NCBI GenBank assembly: GCA_002308595.1 | Contig: DBWH01000025.1 | Span: 1,402 to 20,772 of the forward strand | DNA length: 19,371 nucleotides | Source: Mageeibacillus sp. UBA1243 | Lineage (GTDB): Bacteria > Bacillota > Clostridia > UBA1212 | Direction of reading: 5' to 3' | Shown here: in pieces, positions 16,593 through 19,371 of the stretch | How positions within the stretch are numbered: position 1 is the first letter of the stretch | How the letters are laid out: every line of letters begins with the position of its first letter | Made by a program: the position numbers and the translations under genes | Notes under the pieces: model-generated | What the model was told of the DNA's origin: nothing | Database searches by the model: none | The model's input: only the letters and a program-made list of their open reading frames with translations

Positions 16593-16621
16593 TTGAAATA
16601 ATAAGGCTTTTCGGGTAAAAT
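16593..16621 (+). promoter_or_regulatory. Promoter of the DUF1846 gene
   Basis: TTGAAA (16593-16598) and TAAAAT (16616-16621) are separated by 17 bp. Transcription would start near 16628, about 50 bases before the ATG, and GGAGG precedes the start codon at good spacing. Confidence 0.75.
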
Positions 16622-16679
16622 ATTGTTCCGTGGAAATATCTAAAAACCGACTAAAAGGAACGGATGTGGAGGCGGATTA

Positions 16680-18164
16680 ATGAAGATTGGTTTTGATAAT
16701 GACAAGTACGTAGAGCTGCAGAGCGGGAAAATCCGCGAGCGCATCAATATGTTCGGAAGCAAGCTCTATCTCGAGTTTGGCGGTAAGCTCTTCGATGATT
16801 TTCACGCATCACGTGTTTTACCCGGATTTTTACCCGATTCAAAGATAAAAATGCTCCTGAGCCTCAAAGAGGACGCGGAGGTTGTCATTGCCATCAATGC
16901 CGACGCGATCGAAAAAAGCAAGAAGCGCGGCGACTACAACATTTCGTATGACCTTGACGTTTTGAGACTCATTGATGCGACCAGAGAGGTCGGACTTTAC
17001 GTTGGCGGTGTCGTCATCACACGCTACGCGGGCGAGCCCCACGCGGACAAGTTCATGGAGCACTTAAGGTCCCTTGGCGTCAAAGTTTACAAGCACTACC
17101 CGATCGAGGGCTACCCCAACAACACCGATTTCATTGTCAGCGACGACGGATTCGGAAAGAATGAGTTTGTCGAAACAACCCGCAGGCTCGTTATCGTCAC
17201 GGCTCCGGGCCCCGGTTCGGGAAAGATGGCCGTCTGCCTCTCGCAGCTCTACGGTGAGCACAAGCGCGGAGTCAAGGCCGGATATGCTAAATTTGAGACC
17301 TTCCCGATCTGGAATCTGCCGCTCAACCACCCTGTAAACATCGCCTACGAGGCCGCAACAGCCGACCTCAATGACATAAACATGATCGACCCGTTCCACC
17401 TCGAGGCCTACCAGCAGGTTTGCGTAAACTACAACCGCGACATCGAGATTTTCCCCGTTCTCAACGCGATGCTTAAGCGCATCAGCGGCGAATCCCCATA
17501 TAAGAGCCCCACGGACATGGGCGTCAATATGGCAGGTTACTGCATCACGAACAACGACATCGTGGTCAAAGCCGCCAAGGACGAGATCATCCGCCGCGAA
17601 CTCAAGGCAAAATGTGCCGTCAAGCAGGGTTTCGCCAACACAAACGAGCTTGAAAAGATAGACGCCCTCATGGCAAGGACCGGAATCGCGGTCTCCGACA
17701 GAAAAGTTGTCCCCGCAGCCGTCGAACGCGCCAGGGAAACCAACGGCCCCGCAGTCGCAATCGAGCTTCCCGACGGCCGCATAGTCACCGGCAAGACCTC
17801 CCCGCTCCTCGGAGCATCGGCCGCGGCCCTCGTCAACGCGATTAAAACATTGGCGGGTATCGACCACGACAAAAAAATCATTCCCCCTGAGGTCATCGGC
17901 CCCATCCAGGAGCTCAAGATCAAATACATGGGAAACCACAACCCGCGACTCCACACCGACGAGATTCTGATCGCCCTTTCGTTCAGCGCCATCACCAACA
18001 AAGATGCCGCCAAGGCCTTCGAGATGCTTCCGATGCTCAAAAACTGCGACGCGCACGCCTCAGTCATCCTGTCGCACGTTGACGAGAACGTCTTCTCAAA
18101 GCTCGGCGTCCGTGTGACCTGCGAGCCGGCCTACCAGACCAAGAAACTCTACCACGCCGTCTGA
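16680..18164 (+). CDS. DUF1846 family protein
   Basis: This 494-residue protein matches the DUF1846 family in length and sequence feel (for example MKIGFDNDKYVELQSGKIRE at the start and the IGPIQELKIKYMGNHNPRLH region near the end). The family is widespread in Firmicutes and other anaerobes and its biochemical role is not established to my knowledge. A glycine-rich, P-loop-like stretch APGPGSGKMA at 175-184 suggests nucleotide or phosphate binding. No signal peptide or membrane segment is seen, so it should be cytoplasmic. It has its own promoter, a strong ribosome binding site and a perfect terminator, so it is a single-gene unit, divergent from the atp operon. A minus-strand open frame through it is a shadow. 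Confidence 0.9.
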   Translation: MKIGFDNDKYVELQSGKIRERINMFGSKLYLEFGGKLFDDFHASRVLPGFLPDSKIKMLLSLKEDAEVVIAINADAIEKSKKRGDYNISYDLDVLRLIDATREVGLYVGGVVITRYAGEPHADKFMEHLRSLGVKVYKHYPIEGYPNNTDFIVSDDGFGKNEFVETTRRLVIVTAPGPGSGKMAVCLSQLYGEHKRGVKAGYAKFETFPIWNLPLNHPVNIAYEAATADLNDINMIDPFHLEAYQQVCVNYNRDIEIFPVLNAMLKRISGESPYKSPTDMGVNMAGYCITNNDIVVKAAKDEIIRRELKAKCAVKQGFANTNELEKIDALMARTGIAVSDRKVVPAAVERARETNGPAVAIELPDGRIVTGKTSPLLGASAAALVNAIKTLAGIDHDKKIIPPEVIGPIQELKIKYMGNHNPRLHTDEILIALSFSAITNKDAAKAFEMLPMLKNCDAHASVILSHVDENVFSKLGVRVTCEPAYQTKKLYHAV

Positions 18165-18204
18165 GCATTCTTCCGCAGTCTGAGTTTTTCTTCTGATTTT
18201 CATC

Positions 18205-18238
18205 GCGCAGCCCAAACTTCCCAAGGGCTGCGCTTTTT
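18205..18238 (+). terminator. Rho-independent terminator after the DUF1846 gene
   Basis: A perfect 9-bp stem, GCGCAGCCC (18205-18213) with GGGCTGCGC (18225-18233), has an 11-base loop and is followed by T5. It lies 40 bp after the stop codon. Confidence 0.93.
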
Positions 18239-18245
18239 AATACAA

Positions 18246-18293
18246 CTGTTTAACCGTTTTTCCGCCTGACTGTTTATCCGTTTTTCCGCCTCA
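18246..18293 (+). repeat. 24-bp tandem direct repeat, two copies
   Basis: The unit CTGTTTAACCGTTTTTCCGC plus CTGA (18246-18269) is repeated head to tail at 18270-18293 with two mismatches. It lies between the DUF1846 terminator and the promoter of the Spo0A-like gene, ending about 33 bp before that -10 element, so it could be a tandem operator. It could also be a neutral duplication. Confidence 0.8.
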
Positions 18294-18325
18294 CAACTTT
18301 GCCGTCGCAAATCCGCCGGGTTATT

Positions 18326-18334
18326 TGGTATAAT
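18326..18334 (+). promoter_or_regulatory. Extended -10 promoter of the Spo0A-domain gene
   Basis: TGG followed by a perfect TATAAT (18329-18334) makes an extended -10 element. No good -35 hexamer is found at 17 bp (CGCAAA), so the promoter may rely on the extended -10 or on an activator. The start codon is about 28 bp downstream. Confidence 0.6.
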
Positions 18335-18362
18335 CCTGTATCAAAAAAAGGAATGAATGATT

Positions 18363-18851
18363 ATGAATACGAGCCAAAACGATAAAGTGGCTGTTTATCA
18401 GTCGGTTTACGATGATGTTTCGCGCCGTCCTGCGTGCGAGATTATCGAAAACATCCTTCGGAACAACTGTTTTGCAAACGGCAACCGCTATTTTACCAAC
18501 ATAATAGTTGCAGCCGCCGAAATAGTCGATTCCATGCTGCGCGGCGAGCGCGTTGTCGGGGTGTTTGAAAAAGCTGCGCAGCGCCTCGATAACACCAGCA
18601 ACGCCAAGGCAATCGAGCGTTCAGTCCGCTGCGCCATAAAGACCGCCTGGCAGCGAGCCGCCAAAAGCGACATGCTTGACAAGACCACAATCCTGAGCAT
18701 GTACCCCGTGACGCCCACAGCCGGCAGTTTCCTCCGCGACGTCGCAAATAAAGCCTACCTCGAGATCAAGGCCCGAATCGAAGCCGCCGAAACGAGCGTC
18801 GAAGGCATTGGCGATGGCATTGGCGATGTCCCGAATGCGCCCGCAGACTAA
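18363..18851 (+). CDS. Spo0A C-terminal-domain protein lacking a receiver domain
   Basis: This 162-residue protein resembles the DNA-binding effector domain of the sporulation regulator Spo0A over about residues 26-135. The segment AKAIERSVRCAIKTAW (81-96) aligns with the SRVERAIRHAIEVAW recognition region of B. subtilis Spo0A, and PTAGSFLRDVANK (118-130) with PTNSEFIAMVADK. No phospho-acceptor receiver domain is encoded upstream, so control by phosphorylation is not expected. The C-terminal tail contains GIGDGIGD, created by two CGCCAATG-family octamers in reverse orientation. The ATG at 18363 is chosen as AGGA lies 10 bases upstream; another in-frame ATG lies two codons earlier. It is probably a DNA-binding regulator, target unknown. 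Confidence 0.75.
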   Translation: MNTSQNDKVAVYQSVYDDVSRRPACEIIENILRNNCFANGNRYFTNIIVAAAEIVDSMLRGERVVGVFEKAAQRLDNTSNAKAIERSVRCAIKTAWQRAAKSDMLDKTTILSMYPVTPTAGSFLRDVANKAYLEIKARIEAAETSVEGIGDGIGDVPNAPAD

Positions 18852-19102
18852 GCTCTGACCGCCCCGTCTGCGACAACAGTCCCCTAACCCGCCATGGCGA
18901 ACCCCCAAAATCGCCAAGGTTCTCCTTCTGCGCCCTCCCGCCAAGTCATCCCCCGCAGCCCTAAATAAAATGATTAAAATAAATTCTTTAAAAGATTTTT
19001 AAGGCCCAAAACCCGCTAAAACGCAAGAAATTCCCTAAATTACCGCCAATACGCCGCCTTTAAAAATCTTGAAAAATTTTCTGCAAAAACTCAAAAAAGT
19101 GC
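18852..19102. other. Gene-free AT-rich stretch upstream of the rRNA-type promoter
   Basis: No gene is visible here. The first 100 bp are C-rich, and the rest is AT-rich. An inverted repeat has arms AAGATTTTTAAGGC (18992-19005) and GCCTTTAAAAATCTT (19056-19070), differing by one base in length, around a 50-base loop. The A/T-rich tracts at 19059-19099 directly before the -35 box could be an UP element. A 7-of-8 match to the octamer is at 19044-19051. No terminator for the Spo0A-like gene was recognised. Confidence 0.6.
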
Positions 19103-19131
19103 TTGACACGATAATTCAATGGTGGTATTAT
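19103..19131 (+). promoter_or_regulatory. Strong promoter of an rRNA-type leader
   Basis: A perfect -35 TTGACA (19103-19108) and TATTAT (19126-19131) are exactly 17 bp apart. They are preceded by A/T tracts like an UP element and followed by a GC-rich discriminator region (GTCGGGCGCC), a feature of stringently controlled rRNA promoters. Confidence 0.85.
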
Positions 19132-19196
19132 TGTCGGGCGCCTCAAAAACGGGGGCGTTACGGACATTGAAAACTGAACAGCGAACAAACATGAAA

Positions 19197-19228
19197 CTCG
19201 TTAAAAAACGAGGATTTAATGCTCTTTA
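19197..19228 (+). promoter_or_regulatory. boxB-like hairpin and boxA antitermination site
   Basis: A perfect hairpin CTCGTT-AAAA-AACGAG (19197-19212) is followed by TGCTCTTTA (19220-19228), which matches the core boxA sequence of bacterial rRNA leaders. The order boxB-boxA after a strong promoter, with the phrase ATTGAAAACTGAACAG (19167-19182) familiar from Firmicutes rRNA regions, argues that an rRNA operon begins just beyond the window. The rRNA genes themselves are not visible. Confidence 0.7.
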
Positions 19229-19350
19229 CGCATGATGTCTGACAAGGATACTTTAAGCGGTGTCTGCGACGAATCAGTGACATCATGCTTTGCGCGAGCT
19301 CACTCTCGCAGTACCTTCGTACAGCTTCGAGATCGCGCACGCAAAAATAG
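19222..19350. repeat. Two-hairpin structured repeat, copy 2, in the rRNA-type leader
   Basis: This is the second copy of the element at 11451-11604. Hairpin A has 10-bp arms GCATGATGTC (19230-19239) and GACATCATGC (19279-19288). Hairpin B has an outer TTTGCGCGA (19289-19297) with TCGCG and CAAA (19333-19337, 19342-19345), a middle TCTCG/CGAGA (19304-19308, 19328-19332) and an apical GTAC-CTTC-GTAC (19311-19322). Its first bases are the end of boxA. It may be part of the leader RNA fold or a mobile repeat inserted there. Confidence 0.8.
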
Positions 19351-19371
19351 CTATTAAATCCAACGTTTTTT

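Noticed and set aside
17064..18056. 330-codon minus-strand open frame within the DUF1846 gene
   Set aside because: The opposite strand has a promoter, strong ribosome binding site, full-length family match and terminator; the antisense frame is compositionally driven.
18852..19371. 16S rRNA or tRNA gene at the right end
   Set aside because: Leader signals are present but no conserved 16S start sequence or tRNA cloverleaf is visible before the window ends.

Overview
The window looks like chromosomal DNA of an anaerobic Gram-positive bacterium of the Bacillota, most likely class Clostridia. The evidence is the origin-type gene cluster rpmH-rnpA-yidD-yidC-jag-mnmE-mnmG, a complete F-type ATP synthase operon opened by atpZ and atpI, strong AGGAGG-like ribosome binding sites, and a protein built on the Spo0A DNA-binding domain. 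Genus-level placement is not possible from sequence alone.

Layout. (1) 1-4936, minus strand: a promoter at 4907-4936 drives rpmH, rnpA, yidD, yidC, jag and mnmE, then mnmG, which runs off the left edge. These genes make ribosomal protein L34, the RNase P protein, two membrane-insertion factors, an RNA-binding protein and the two-subunit tRNA wobble-uridine modification enzyme. (2) 5132-8597, plus strand: a promoter and a GC-rich 5' hairpin precede a probable three-gene operon: membrane-anchored metallophosphoesterase, membrane-anchored CapA-like protein and PHP-domain phosphatase. A bidirectional terminator closes it. (3) 8610-16515, minus strand: the ATP synthase operon, in transcription order atpZ, atpI, atpB, atpE, atpF, atpH, atpA, atpG, atpD, atpC. 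(4) 16593-18238, plus strand: a DUF1846 gene with its own promoter and perfect terminator. (5) 18246-18851: a 24-bp tandem repeat and a Spo0A C-domain-only gene. (6) 18852-19371: a gene-free stretch ending in what looks like an rRNA operon leader (strong promoter, boxB-like hairpin, boxA). The rRNA itself would lie beyond the window.

Most interesting points. A two-hairpin element of about 130-150 nt occurs twice, once between atpG and atpA and once in the rRNA-type leader. Its stems differ between copies but remain paired through compensatory changes. The octamer CGCCAATG occurs 18 times on the two strands, six times in gaps between genes, always in the same orientation there. The ATP synthase c subunit carries a second carboxylate (Glu26) where Na+-type rings usually have Gln, suggesting a two-carboxylate, Na+-coupled rotor. 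The metallophosphoesterase lacks canonical metal-site residues. The Spo0A-like protein has no receiver domain.

No tRNA, CRISPR array, transposase or phage gene was recognised. All similarity statements rest on motif reading, not database searches.
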